Shown piece by piece: positions 52,794-61,534 of a DNA stretch of 64,000 nucleotides. Source of the DNA: Actinomycetota bacterium. GTDB taxonomy: Bacteria > Actinomycetota > Acidimicrobiia > Acidimicrobiales > Poriferisodalaceae. Position numbers and translations under genes: made by a program. The notes beneath the pieces were generated by a model. That model worked only from the letters and a program-made list of their open reading frames with translations. It was not told the DNA's origin and made no database searches. The DNA lies in the NCBI GenBank assembly GCA_014238065.1, contig JABABU010000051.1:62001-126000 (forward strand). Direction: 5' to 3'. Each line of letters starts with the position of its first letter. The stretch's first letter is position 1.

Positions 52794-53642
52794 GTGTACG
52801 AGATCGTGTCCAGGCCGAGCATGAATGACCCTGTTCTTGTGATGCACTTGCGGGGTTGGATCGATGCTGGATCGTCGGCAGATCTGGCGATGGACTCGCT
52901 CACCGGTCAGTTGGGCGGAGTGTTGGTGGCGACGTTCGACGACGACGACCTGATCGATTACCGAAGCCGTCGCCCGACCATGCATCTCGACGATGGGCTG
53001 CTGACAAAGCTGTCGTGGCCGAGCGTCGAACTAAAGCACGCAACCGACCCGCTCGGCAACGATCTCCTGTTCTTGACCGGCACGGAGCCGGATCGTCACT
53101 GGAAGGGTTTCGCTTCGGCGATCGTCGACCTGTGTCACTCGTTCGGCGTGACGCGAATCGTCGGTCTCGGAGCCTTCCCTGCGCCGGCGCCACACACGAG
53201 GCCGACGAAGGTCGTCTGTACGGCTTCGTCGCGACATCTGGCCGATCGGATCGGGCACAACTCCGTGAAGATGGAGGTTCCAGCCGGCGTTCACGCAGCA
53301 GTCGAGGCTGCTGCGGCAGCTGACGATGTCGAGGCCGCTACCATCTGGGCGCCGATCCCGCACTATGCCTCGACGATGGACTACCCGGCGGGTGCTGTTG
53401 CACTGATCGAGGCTCTCGTCCGCCTGACCAACATCAACGTCGACGTACAACCGTTGCGTGACGCAGCTCAGGCCACGCTCGATCGTCTGAACGAGTTGGT
53501 CCAGGCGAATCCGCAACACGTCAAGATGCTCCAGGCCCTCGAGCAGCACGTCGACGACCTCGCCGCGACGCGCGACACACCAGTACCGACCGGAGACGAA
53601 CTCGCCGCCCAGTTCCAGCAGTTCCTCGACGAGTTGGGGTGA
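52794..53642 (+). CDS. PAC2 family protein (proteasome assembly chaperone-like)
   Basis: The 282-residue protein belongs to the PAC2 family, with the segments VLVMHLRGWIDAGSSADLAM, LLFLTGTEPDRHWKGFASAI, RIVGLGAFPAPAPHTRP and ATIWAPIPHYASTMDYPAGA. Actinobacterial members are conserved and often near proteasome genes; none is in this window. GTG at 52794 has AGGGGG five bases upstream. After the TGA stop the same frame stays open for 33 more coding-looking codons to a second TGA at 53742. Confidence 0.87.
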   Translation: MYEIVSRPSMNDPVLVMHLRGWIDAGSSADLAMDSLTGQLGGVLVATFDDDDLIDYRSRRPTMHLDDGLLTKLSWPSVELKHATDPLGNDLLFLTGTEPDRHWKGFASAIVDLCHSFGVTRIVGLGAFPAPAPHTRPTKVVCTASSRHLADRIGHNSVKMEVPAGVHAAVEAAAAADDVEAATIWAPIPHYASTMDYPAGAVALIEALVRLTNINVDVQPLRDAAQATLDRLNELVQANPQHVKMLQALEQHVDDLAATRDTPVPTGDELAAQFQQFLDELG

Positions 53643-53793
53643 TCCCGCGGTCGTCCTCACCTTGACCGCCGTGACGCGCTCGAACAGATCTTCGTCGAAG
53701 AAGGCGTACCGATCACGTTGGCCGACATGATCATGTGCAACTGAGCCCCGCTGCAGTTGGGCGCCCGTTCACCTGGGCGCTACTTTGCGAGGC

Positions 53794-54813
53794 ATGAAGG
53801 TAGACGGCGGTGTTGGTGTCAGCTCGAACTTCGCGAACGTCCGTGGCGACGCGAAGGAACAGGAAGATCAAGGATACGACGGGCTCTGGGTGCCGGAGAC
53901 CAGTCACGATCCCTTCGTGCCGTTGGCCCTGATGGCCGACGCCACCGAGACGGTCCAGCTCGGCACAAGCATCGTGGTGGCGTTCGCCCAGAACCCGATG
54001 TCCCTGGCGTACTCGGCCAACGACATTCAGTTGCTCTCCGGTGGCCGGTTCATTCTGGGGCTCGGCAGCCAGATCAAGCCTCACATCACGAAACGGTTCT
54101 CGATGGAGTGGTCCAGGCCTGCTGCGCGGATGCGTGAGATGATCGCGGCCCTGAACGCCATCTGGGCTTCGTGGAACAGCGACGAAAAGCTCAACTTCCG
54201 TGGCGACTTCTACCAGCACACCCTGATGACACCGTTCTTCGATCCCGGAGTAAATCCTCATGGGCCGCCGAAGATCGCCTTAGCCGGCGTCGGTGAACTG
54301 ATGACGCAGGTCGCCGGCGAGGCAGCCCACGTGTTCCTGTCGCACGGATTCAGCACGGAGAAGTACCTACGGGAAGTGACGATTCCGAACCTCGAGAAGG
54401 GAGCGACGAAAGCAGGCCGATCACTCGACGAGATCGAGGTGACCGCGCCAGGATTCGTCGTAACCGGCGACACTGACGAAGAGATGGTGAAGGCTGCCGC
54501 AGCGACACGCCAACAGATCGCCTTCTACGGAAGCACCCCCGCGTACCGGGGCGTGCTCGAGGCTCACGGCTGGGGGGAACTCCAGACCGAACTCAACGCG
54601 ATGAGCAAGCAAGGCGAATGGGGTCCTATGGGCGAACTCATCACCGACGAGATCCTCGAGACCTTCGCCGTCGTCGGCCCGCCAGAGTCGATCCCGGCCG
54701 CTATCAACCGACGCTACGGCGACGTCTGCAGTCGCGTCAGCTTCTACGCCCCTTACAAGAGCGACCCCGCTCGCTGGCAGGCCATCTTCGAAGGCATCAA
54801 GGCCGGCGGCTGA
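53794..54813 (+). CDS. LLM-class F420-dependent oxidoreductase
   Basis: The 339-residue TIM-barrel protein is a luciferase-like monooxygenase family member of the F420-using group. Motifs: DGLWVPETSHDPFVPLALMA, VQLGTSIVVAFAQNPM, LSGGRFILGLGSQIKPHI and MREMIAALNAIWASW. F420 use is inferred from the actinobacterial subfamily. ATG at 53794 is preferred over the TTG at 53785. A GC-rich hairpin (GCGCCC at 53761, GGGCGC at 53775) lies just before the start. Substrate unknown. Confidence 0.88.
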   Translation: MKVDGGVGVSSNFANVRGDAKEQEDQGYDGLWVPETSHDPFVPLALMADATETVQLGTSIVVAFAQNPMSLAYSANDIQLLSGGRFILGLGSQIKPHITKRFSMEWSRPAARMREMIAALNAIWASWNSDEKLNFRGDFYQHTLMTPFFDPGVNPHGPPKIALAGVGELMTQVAGEAAHVFLSHGFSTEKYLREVTIPNLEKGATKAGRSLDEIEVTAPGFVVTGDTDEEMVKAAAATRQQIAFYGSTPAYRGVLEAHGWGELQTELNAMSKQGEWGPMGELITDEILETFAVVGPPESIPAAINRRYGDVCSRVSFYAPYKSDPARWQAIFEGIKAGG

Positions 54814-54893
54814 GCCGTCAGACAATATTTGCCGCTTCCCTGTCGCCAGGGTGGGGAGACCCGCAAATTGTGGGTACAGTCAACGTTCCCTTC

Positions 54894-54967
54894 GGGGCTG
54901 TAGCTCAGCTGGCTAGAGCACCTGCATGGCATGCAGGGGGTCGTGGGTTCGAGTCCCATCAGCTCCA
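54894..54967 (+). tRNA. tRNA-Ala (anticodon GGC)
   Basis: A 74-nt cloverleaf: acceptor GGGGCTG pairs with CAGCTCC, with the G3-U70 pair that identifies alanine tRNAs; D-arm GCTCAGCTGGCTAGAGC; anticodon stem CCTGC/GCAGG with loop ATGGCAT, so anticodon GGC; T-arm contains GTGGGTTCGAGTCCCAT. Discriminator A73 is at 54967; the CCA end is not encoded. Confidence 0.97.
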
Positions 54968-55074
54968 CTCGTCGTGTCGGAGGCTAGACGCTGGTCGATC
55001 ACGAACAGAGCGACCACGCGTTGACAGCACCCAGTCGCTGCAGCGAACACGGGGTTGTGGTTCACATGTAGACC

Positions 55075-55091
55075 TGGCCTGAACCAGGCCA
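55075..55091. terminator. Short perfect hairpin between tRNA-Ala and heliorhodopsin genes
   Basis: TGGCCTG (55075-55081) and CAGGCCA (55085-55091) form a 7-bp stem around AAC. It lies between the convergent tRNA and heliorhodopsin transcripts and could end either. The rest of 54968-55127 has nothing recognisable. Confidence 0.45.
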
Positions 55092-55127
55092 CACCGGTCC
55101 CAGGGGGATTCCGGGTGGGAGCGGCCA

Positions 55128-55940
55128 TCAGTCGATCAACGTGTTGGCGAAGATCTGCCACGCGAGCAGGCTTTTGGCCACAAGGCTGAGCGTGACATAG
55201 GTCCGCTCGCCGTGGACATAGTCGCTCCACTTTCCGATCTTTTTGTACTGCAGCCACTGGTTGACGGCAAAGCAGTTGAAAGCGACGAAGATCGTCACGA
55301 TGATGCCGTACACGAAGCTAGGCGGCCCGCCGGCGCTGGAGCGAGAAGCGCTGTACACGATCGACACGACCAACGCGACCCAAGGGACGATGCCCGCGAT
55401 CGACCCGAACCAGAACGGCGTCCACCAGGTTGACCGCTGTGGAGGGTTCGTCATCTCCATGATCCAACCGAAGAGGATCATGGCCACGTTCACTCCTGCG
55501 ATCGCGATGAGAGCAGCCACATCGGTGACTCCGGAGACCAACGCGATCAAGAGGATCATCAGCGTGGCTGACACCGAGTACTCGACCCATCGGAATCGGT
55601 TTCGTCCTGCGACGAGTTCACGTCGGTAGATCTGAAAGACCGGTTCCACGATCACGAGAAGATGGAACGCAGCCGACAAGAAGAGGAAAATCGCGGTCGC
55701 CGGGCCGAGTGGCACTCCCCAGACCTCGCTCAGCGTTCCCTCGTCCAGGGGTGTCCCTGGGGGTCCGTTGAGGGTGAACGTACTGATCTGAATCTGGAAG
55801 TCGTTCGACAGGACGATCATCAGTGTCCCCGAAAGTGCGTGAAGCAGACCCATCACGAGGTTGTACCGACGAAGACCGCTGAAGGTGTCCTCGGCGATGT
55901 CGTAGGTCTCGCCTGGCAGTCTGTCGATTGTCGACGACAT
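55128..55940 (-). CDS. Heliorhodopsin
   Basis: The 270-residue seven-helix membrane protein matches heliorhodopsins, retinal photoreceptors with their N-terminus inside the cell, opposite to type 1 rhodopsins. Retinal Lys256 is in LSLVAKSLLAWQIF with Ser252 four residues before it (S-x3-K), the counterion Glu120 is in FRWVEYSVSATLM, and the ME-x2-N segment is GWIMEMTNPPQ. Helix regions cover about 27-45, 80-105, 118-138, 141-163, 175-197, 208-228 and 247-268. No ion-pump motif. No carotenoid or retinal synthesis gene is in the window. Small-protein genes upstream may not be related. Confidence 0.92.
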   Translation of the reverse strand: MSSTIDRLPGETYDIAEDTFSGLRRYNLVMGLLHALSGTLMIVLSNDFQIQISTFTLNGPPGTPLDEGTLSEVWGVPLGPATAIFLFLSAAFHLLVIVEPVFQIYRRELVAGRNRFRWVEYSVSATLMILLIALVSGVTDVAALIAIAGVNVAMILFGWIMEMTNPPQRSTWWTPFWFGSIAGIVPWVALVVSIVYSASRSSAGGPPSFVYGIIVTIFVAFNCFAVNQWLQYKKIGKWSDYVHGERTYVTLSLVAKSLLAWQIFANTLID

Positions 55941-56047
55941 CTTCGGTGCCCCTTGTATGTTCTCGCTGAACCGCTCCCCCTCTCTACGGACAGATGGAGG
56001 ACGATGGATGCATCTCTAGCCAGATGTGTATCTGGCAAAGAACATCT

Positions 56048-56356
56048 TCAGTCCCCCGGCTGAGGGCCGTCATAACCCTCGATGATCACCGTGTCACCAT
56101 CGGACACCGACTCTCGAATGGCTTTCGCCGCCTGATACCCATCCGAGTGATAGCAGGCAACGGCCCGCTCGTAGCTGTCGAACTCGATGACGATGTGACG
56201 GCTCCGAAGCGAACCCTCCGGCACCTCGTGCTCTCCGGCCCTCACGAGGAATCGACCGCCGTATTCGGCGATCGGCGCGGCGTTCGCGGCGACGTAGGTC
56301 GAATAGACCTCTGGGTCGTCGACATCGACGTGCGCAATCCAATACCCGTTCGCCAC
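56048..56356 (-). CDS. DUF1330 family protein
   Basis: The 102-residue protein is a ferredoxin-like-fold DUF1330 member: GYWIAHVDVDDPEVYSTYVA, then APIAEYGGRFLVRAGEHEV and RHIVIEFDSYERAVACYHSD. Function unknown. GTG at 56356 has AGGAGG seven bases upstream; the longer frame upstream is not conserved. It lies upstream of the heliorhodopsin gene on the same strand, 107 bp away. Confidence 0.86.
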   Translation of the reverse strand: MANGYWIAHVDVDDPEVYSTYVAANAAPIAEYGGRFLVRAGEHEVPEGSLRSRHIVIEFDSYERAVACYHSDGYQAAKAIRESVSDGDTVIIEGYDGPQPGD

Positions 56357-56520
56357 TGAATGACCTCCTGGCTCGACACTCCAGCCCGACCGTAGCCGTG
56401 GCGTTGGCCCGCGTGTGCCGCGCCGACCGCCGGCGTTTGCATCTTGGGAGGTCCGATGGGACACGTCCGAAGCGCTCTCGAAACCCGGGCCTGCCCGACA
56501 GTGAAAGAGACAGTGCGAGA

Positions 56521-56931
56521 ATGGAGTCGATGAGAACCGCACGGGACGTGATCGACGATTACTACGCACTGCTCGCATCGAGGGATCGCGATGGCCTGCT
56601 CGCCGTTCTCTCACCGGACATGACCGTCGCGTACAACGCGCCAGAAGGTCTGTTTCCGTGGTCGGGCGAGTTCTACGGCCACACGGGTTTCGACAGATTC
56701 CTCGCCGTCATCGCAGAACACCTCGAGATCGTCGAGATCGTGCAGCATCGGTTCATCTCCGACTCCGAACGGGTGGTGGTCCAGTGCACCGGTGCGTGGA
56801 AAGTGAAAGCGACAGGACACATCGTCGAGGGTGCGATGGTCAACGTGTTCACCGTGGCGGACGGGCTCATCACCGGCTACGAGGTCTACGCCGACACTGC
56901 AGCGTTCGCTACGGGGATGGCAGGGGTCTGA
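56521..56931 (+). CDS. SnoaL-like (NTF2-fold) protein
   Basis: The 136-residue protein has the NTF2-like cone fold of SnoaL-type polyketide cyclases and ketosteroid isomerases: VIDDYYALLASRDRDGLLAV, then GEFYGHTGFDRFLAVIAEHL, then AMVNVFTVADGLITGYEVY. Catalytic residues and substrate are not obvious. ATG 56521 or 56530; the second has GGAG at 4 bases. It is divergent from the DUF1330 gene. Confidence 0.8.
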   Translation: MESMRTARDVIDDYYALLASRDRDGLLAVLSPDMTVAYNAPEGLFPWSGEFYGHTGFDRFLAVIAEHLEIVEIVQHRFISDSERVVVQCTGAWKVKATGHIVEGAMVNVFTVADGLITGYEVYADTAAFATGMAGV

Positions 56932-57003
56932 GTTCGGTGACCAGTACTGCCGTGTCCGGCTTCGCCGGACCCATTGTCGACACCGAAACGTCCGTCGATT
57001 CAT

Positions 57004-57927
57004 TCACAGCGTGTCCATGACGTCATGAGAGAGATCGTCACCGCCTGACCTGAGTGTCACGGCGAGACCGAGAAGAACAACCGGCGCCCCCAGCCAGAAC
57101 AGTGCTGCCGGCACCTCGTCGAGAACGATCCAAGCCAGTACCGTCGCCCCAATCGGCTCGAACAAGGTCGTCACTGCAACCGTCGTCGCCGACAGACGGT
57201 CGAGGACAGACGTGAGCATTGCGTGACCGAGCAACTGCGGCCCCACTACGAGTGCGGCGAAGATGAGCCATGTCGATGCGGGGAACTCGGTCAGTTGCTC
57301 GTCCCTGACGATTGCGAGGACGAAAAGAGCCATCGCCGCCACGGCATAGGTCGGTACAGCGAAAACGAGGTTCGGGACGTCGGCCCGTCGGAGCACCCTG
57401 CCGATGAGGATGTACCCGGCCATGGCGCCGGCTCCGCCGAGCGCCATCAAGTCGCCGAGGACAGCGTTGGTCGTCTCGCCGGGGTCGGAACTGTCGGCCA
57501 GACCGATGACAGCGGCGCCGACAACGGTGATCATGATGCCGGTCCATGCCGGACGCGACGTCTGCTCTCCGAGCAACACGGTGGCGGCGAGAGCAACGAA
57601 CAGGGGCGACATCGTCGCCAAGGTGACCGACGACGCGACCGTGGTGAGTTCGAGCGAGCCGAGCCACAGCGCGAAGTGAAGACCGAGACACAGACCGCTC
57701 CCGGTGAGTAGCAGCGCCTCCCTCCAAGACAAGCCGGCGAGCGCGGCGCGGTGCCGCGCAGCAAATGGGAACAGGACGGCGGAACCAGCGGCTGTTCGCC
57801 AGAACGCTATGGCGACAGCGGCGGCTTCAGCTTCTCGAATGAGAATCGCCGCAGCAGCGATGGCCACCACAGCCACTCCAAGACCGACCGGAGCGGGTAG
57901 CCAGTGCTGCTTCGCGGGATGAGCCAC
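57004..57927 (-). CDS. EamA/DMT superfamily transporter
   Basis: The 307-residue membrane protein has ten hydrophobic helices in two EamA repeats (about residues 12-142 and 158-297). The repeat hallmarks are FWRTAAGSAVLFPFA, SPLFVALAATVLLGEQ and LFEPIGATVLAWIVLDEVP. Family members export amino acids or metabolites; substrate unknown. Convergent with the SnoaL-like gene and divergent from nudC. Confidence 0.9.
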   Translation of the reverse strand: MAHPAKQHWLPAPVGLGVAVVAIAAAAILIREAEAAAVAIAFWRTAAGSAVLFPFAARHRAALAGLSWREALLLTGSGLCLGLHFALWLGSLELTTVASSVTLATMSPLFVALAATVLLGEQTSRPAWTGIMITVVGAAVIGLADSSDPGETTNAVLGDLMALGGAGAMAGYILIGRVLRRADVPNLVFAVPTYAVAAMALFVLAIVRDEQLTEFPASTWLIFAALVVGPQLLGHAMLTSVLDRLSATTVAVTTLFEPIGATVLAWIVLDEVPAALFWLGAPVVLLGLAVTLRSGGDDLSHDVMDTL

Positions 57928-58029
57928 TTCGGGAATCTACTTCGCGTTCCTCTCGCGACAGCCACAACGGCCCAGCTACGATCCGGCGAAGAGAGGTCGT
58001 GTCAGGCGATCGAACACCGGAGAGCCACC

Positions 58030-58839
58030 TTGAACTTCGAGCTGATCGTGCAACCACCGTCCGACATCCCCGACGAAGCGCACTGGATCGTCGTCCGAGG
58101 GGGTCACATCGTCATCGAAGCCGGGGTGGAGACGCTTCCGTTCGGGCCTACTCCTCCCGTCGACGCACACCTCGAGCAGCACTTCCTCGGCCTGCTCGAC
58201 GGCCACGCCGTCTGGGCTGTCGACGTCGACGACCACGAAGAGCCCCACGACTGGCACGAGTTCGTTCATCTGCGAGGGCTCTACGGGCGCGTCCCCGACC
58301 ATCAATGGGTGGCTGCAGGACGCGCCGAGCAGATCGTGCAATGGGATCGCACCCACCGCTACTGCGGTCGGTGCGGAGCCGGGACACGACATCACGCCAA
58401 GGACAGAGCTCGTGAGTGCCCGGAGTGCAGGCTCCTTGCCTACCCACGCCTCGCTCCAGCTGTCATCGTGCTCGTCGAGAAAGGTGACGAGATCCTGCTC
58501 GCCCACGGTGCCCAGTTTCCTCAGCGCTTCTTCTCCACACTGGCAGGCTTCGTCGAAGCCGGAGAGTCACTCGAAGGGACGGTTCACAGAGAGATCAAGG
58601 AAGAGGTCGGCATCGCCGTCACCGACGTCACCTACTTCGACAGCCAGCCGTGGCCGTTCCCGAACTCACTGATGGTCGGATTCACCGCGAAATGGGCCGG
58701 CGGAGACCTGGTGATCCAAGAAGACGAAATTGTCGAGGCCGGGTGGTACCGAGCCGACGACCTTCCGCCATGTCCAATTGGAGGGATGTCCATCGCCGGA
58801 TGGCTCATCAAGGACTGGCTCGACCGGCGAAACCGCTAA
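58030..58839 (+). CDS. nudC: NADH pyrophosphatase NudC
   Basis: The 269-residue Nudix hydrolase cleaves NAD(H) and can remove NAD caps from RNA. Zinc ribbon YCGRCGAGT and CPECRLLAYPRLAPA; Nudix box GFVEAGESLEGTVHREIKEE; NudC signature SQPWPFPNSLM. The TTG start at 58030 follows GGAGAG at seven bases. An N-terminal domain (residues 1-105) is normal for the family. Confidence 0.92.
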   Translation: MNFELIVQPPSDIPDEAHWIVVRGGHIVIEAGVETLPFGPTPPVDAHLEQHFLGLLDGHAVWAVDVDDHEEPHDWHEFVHLRGLYGRVPDHQWVAAGRAEQIVQWDRTHRYCGRCGAGTRHHAKDRARECPECRLLAYPRLAPAVIVLVEKGDEILLAHGAQFPQRFFSTLAGFVEAGESLEGTVHREIKEEVGIAVTDVTYFDSQPWPFPNSLMVGFTAKWAGGDLVIQEDEIVEAGWYRADDLPPCPIGGMSIAGWLIKDWLDRRNR

Positions 58840-58842
58840 CAA

Positions 58843-59265
58843 TCAAGCCGGTTGGTCGACCCACTCACGACGCGGTACATCGCTCCACAACTGTTCGAGG
58901 TCGTAGAATTCGCGCGTCTCCTGGTGGAACACGTGAACAACGAACGAACCGAAGTCCATCAGCACCCACCGACCATCCTGACCGCCTTCGACGCTTTCAG
59001 GTCCTGTTCCGCCGGCCGCCTTCACTTCAGACTCGACCTCGTCCACGATTCGACGGACCTGACGGATGTTCGAGGCGGAAACGATCACGAAGTGGTCGGT
59101 GATCGACAGCACATCGCCGACGTCCAGGATCACGATGTTGTCTGCCAGCAGATTGGAGGCGCCGCGTGCCGCGGCTTCGACGAGCGATGCAAGGTCGACG
59201 TTACGTACCTTCGGGGAATCAGTCAGCGAGCGCTCCTGTCTACTCTTGTCGCTCTGATCCCTCAT
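58843..59265 (-). CDS. rsfS: Ribosomal silencing factor RsfS
   Basis: The 140-residue protein binds L14 on the 50S subunit and blocks joining when nutrients are low. Conserved stretches are NIVILDVGDVLSITDHFVIV, SASNIRQVRRIVDEVE, GRWVLMDFGSFVVHVFHQET and REFYDLEQLWSD. It overlaps the LytR_C-domain gene by 26 bp; with nadD this is the conserved nadD-x-rsfS cluster. Confidence 0.95.
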   Translation of the reverse strand: MRDQSDKSRQERSLTDSPKVRNVDLASLVEAAARGASNLLADNIVILDVGDVLSITDHFVIVSASNIRQVRRIVDEVESEVKAAGGTGPESVEGGQDGRWVLMDFGSFVVHVFHQETREFYDLEQLWSDVPRREWVDQPA

Positions 59266-60667
59266 TCTGTCCTGAAATCGAGGACGAACCGGCTTTCGTT
59301 CCGAGAAATGGTGTTACGTCTGCCCGCACCGAGCCGACGATCTCGGCCAAATCGGCCCCGATGACCACAGTGACGTCGACAACGTCGATCGGTTCGAGGG
59401 CCTTCACGACCTCGCCGACGCCCAGAGCATCGCGGATGGCCGTCGCCGACTCGAACTGGGCTTCGCGGTAGTACACGATCTGAGTCTGCTCGTGATCGAA
59501 ACGACTGGCATTCGCACTCAGCCGAACAGAGGCACCGACGTTCACGAGCAACTCGGCGATCGGAGGCGCGATGCCAGGAGAGCCAACGCCGTTGAGCAGC
59601 TGAACGGCTGTCGGTGGAACATCCGGCGAGCGGTCCGGCAGCAGCTCAGCGATCACGAAGGGCAGAGCCCCTCGGTCGATGCCGTAGATCTCGTCCTCGC
59701 CACCGATGAGCTGAACGTCGAGGATGCGGTAATCCGTGTCCTGGCGGCGAGAGGCCAGCTGGTCGAAAAACGCTTCGAGGTCCGAGTCGACATCAACGCT
59801 GTCGCCAACCACGTCCGCCCTCGCGATGAAATAGGCCCTCCAGAATTGTTGGTGCCGAACGAGTCGGTCGAGGTCGCTCTCTTCAAGAGCTCTCCGTGCC
59901 AAGAAATCGGCGGTGTCACGCGATCTGAGAAGCATCGCTCCGCTCGGGTAGAGCACTTCGATCCTGTCGTCATTGTTCACCACATCGATCCGGCCCGGGT
60001 TCTCGACCAGCAATGGATCGAATGACCTCGTGAGCTCGCTCATTGCGGCCGGCGTCAACTCGACAACATGATCGAAATCGATCGTCAACAGATTCTTGAC
60101 TGTGAGCGAGGCCAACTCGATACCGCCGTATTGGCCGGCGACAAGAAGGGTGTCGAGCCCAAATCCGGGAATCTCGACCATGACGCTGGCGGGGACGAAA
60201 ACCACGTCAGCCCCACCGGGTGAGTTGATCGAGGCAACAGTGAATCCCGTCGTCGCACCCGACCCGTCCGTGTGGACGAGCAAGGCGGTTGTGGCCGCAG
60301 GGACGACGGCTGTCCCCGGTGCTGCGACCTCCTCGACAGATGCCCTCTGTTCGAGAACCGAGAAGTCGCGTTCGTACCACAACAGACCGCCGAGGGACCC
60401 AAGCAGGACGAGCAATGGAAGCAGGTATCCGGTAGTTCTGCGCCTACGCTTGTACTTCTGAACCCCGGCCTTCTTGGCCGGGGCGAGCCGGCGTGGCGAG
60501 GACGTGGCGCGAACCAGAAGAGGTGACTGTGCCCTTGCCCGTCGGAGCACTTCGCGCTGGGTGTTCTGGCGACGAAGCCCGATCGGCGCATTCGCGAAAT
60601 AGCCGTCTTCATTGAATGTGTCTTGGTCGTAGAGTGGAGCGAAGTCGGCGTGCCCCTGTTCGTTCAC
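59240..60667 (-). CDS. Membrane protein with LytR C-terminal-like domain
   Basis: The 475-residue protein has a cytoplasmic basic N-terminus, one membrane helix (about residues 80-98, YLLPLLVLLGSLGGLLW), a LytR_cpsA_psr-like extracytoplasmic region (about 130-330) and a LytR_C domain (about 370-455: TAVQLLNGVGSPGIAPPIAE, then IVYYREAQFESATAIRDAL). The arginines and aspartates needed for LCP phosphotransferase activity are not evident. In actinobacteria such genes stand between nadD and rsfS. GTG at 60667 with GAGGGAG eight bases upstream. Confidence 0.83.
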   Translation of the reverse strand: MNEQGHADFAPLYDQDTFNEDGYFANAPIGLRRQNTQREVLRRARAQSPLLVRATSSPRRLAPAKKAGVQKYKRRRRTTGYLLPLLVLLGSLGGLLWYERDFSVLEQRASVEEVAAPGTAVVPAATTALLVHTDGSGATTGFTVASINSPGGADVVFVPASVMVEIPGFGLDTLLVAGQYGGIELASLTVKNLLTIDFDHVVELTPAAMSELTRSFDPLLVENPGRIDVVNNDDRIEVLYPSGAMLLRSRDTADFLARRALEESDLDRLVRHQQFWRAYFIARADVVGDSVDVDSDLEAFFDQLASRRQDTDYRILDVQLIGGEDEIYGIDRGALPFVIAELLPDRSPDVPPTAVQLLNGVGSPGIAPPIAELLVNVGASVRLSANASRFDHEQTQIVYYREAQFESATAIRDALGVGEVVKALEPIDVVDVTVVIGADLAEIVGSVRADVTPFLGTKAGSSSISGQNEGSERQE

Positions 60668-60680
60668 CGTCGCATCTCCC

Positions 60681-61256
60681 TCACATCGGCGGCGAGTACA
60701 GCTCCACGTTTCCGATGTAGTCGATGACTCTCTGCGGGATGAGCACATCCACCGGAGAGCCATCAGCTACGCGTCGACGCAGGTCAGTACTCGACACGTC
60801 GACCTGAGGCACCTCCACATAATGACTTCTCCACCCGGCCGGAGTTGCGTTTCTGCTACCCGGCCGGCCAACGACCGCCACATCCACGGCCGACTTCAGT
60901 TCGGCACTGCGGTGCCATGAATCGAGACCAGCCGCGGCATCGGCGCCCACGATGATCAACGGTTCATCGCCCTTGCCCAAGATGCCCTCAATGGTGTCGA
61001 TGGTGTAGGACTTGCCGCCGCGGGAAATCTCGATATCGCTGGCGACGACACCTGCGTAGCCTCGCGTCGCCAACTCGGTCATGCGAAGCCGGTGCCTTGC
61101 GGCCGTCACTAAATGGACTTCCGACTTCTGCCAGGGGTCATTCGCAACGACCAAAAATACCTGGTCAAGCCCTAGTTTTTGGCGAATATGCGTCGCTACC
61201 ACCAGGTGACCGATGTGAGGCGGATCGAACGTCCCACCGAAAATTCCTATTCGCAT
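60681..61256 (-). CDS. nadD: Nicotinate-nucleotide adenylyltransferase
   Basis: The 191-residue enzyme makes NaAD from NaMN and ATP. Nucleotide motif IGIFGGTFDPPHIGHLVVA (HxGH), then LVVANDPWQKSEVHLVTAAR, SYTIDTIEGI, and the SSTDLRRRVADG motif (ISSTxIR). ATG at 61256 begins the fold; the frame upstream is not conserved. It is followed by the LytR_C-domain gene after 13 bp. Confidence 0.95.
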   Translation of the reverse strand: MRIGIFGGTFDPPHIGHLVVATHIRQKLGLDQVFLVVANDPWQKSEVHLVTAARHRLRMTELATRGYAGVVASDIEISRGGKSYTIDTIEGILGKGDEPLIIVGADAAAGLDSWHRSAELKSAVDVAVVGRPGSRNATPAGWRSHYVEVPQVDVSSTDLRRRVADGSPVDVLIPQRVIDYIGNVELYSPPM

Positions 61257-61423
61257 GGATTTCCTATGTGCACGGGCACAGCAAAAAGTGTACTGTTGAA
61301 CGGTCGCGGACAAGAGCGGCCGATGCGGGATGCCTCCTGCGTCGGGTTTGGACGCTCAAGAAGATCCCCCCACGTGTCGATGCCTTTGACTCGCCAGTGA
61401 CTTACGGTCTCTGCCTGTCTGGG

Positions 61424-61454
61424 TTGAGATTGTGAAGGCTTTCACAGTGGATAC
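61424..61454 (+). promoter_or_regulatory. Promoter of the sigma factor gene with an internal palindrome
   Basis: Candidate -35 TTGAGA (61424-61429) and -10 around TGGATA/GGATAC (61448-61454). The spacer holds TGTGAAGGCTTTCACA (61431-61446), a perfect palindrome that fits the CRP/FNR-type TGTGA-N6-TCACA consensus. A protein bound there would block polymerase. The remaining 5' region 61257-61423 has no recognised feature. Confidence 0.55.
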
Positions 61455-61534
61455 GGGAAGGAAACCCCGTTTGTCATCGTTGTACGTGATGCGGCGCCAC
61501 TCGCCCCAATTTCAAGTGGTGTCACGAGGAAACT

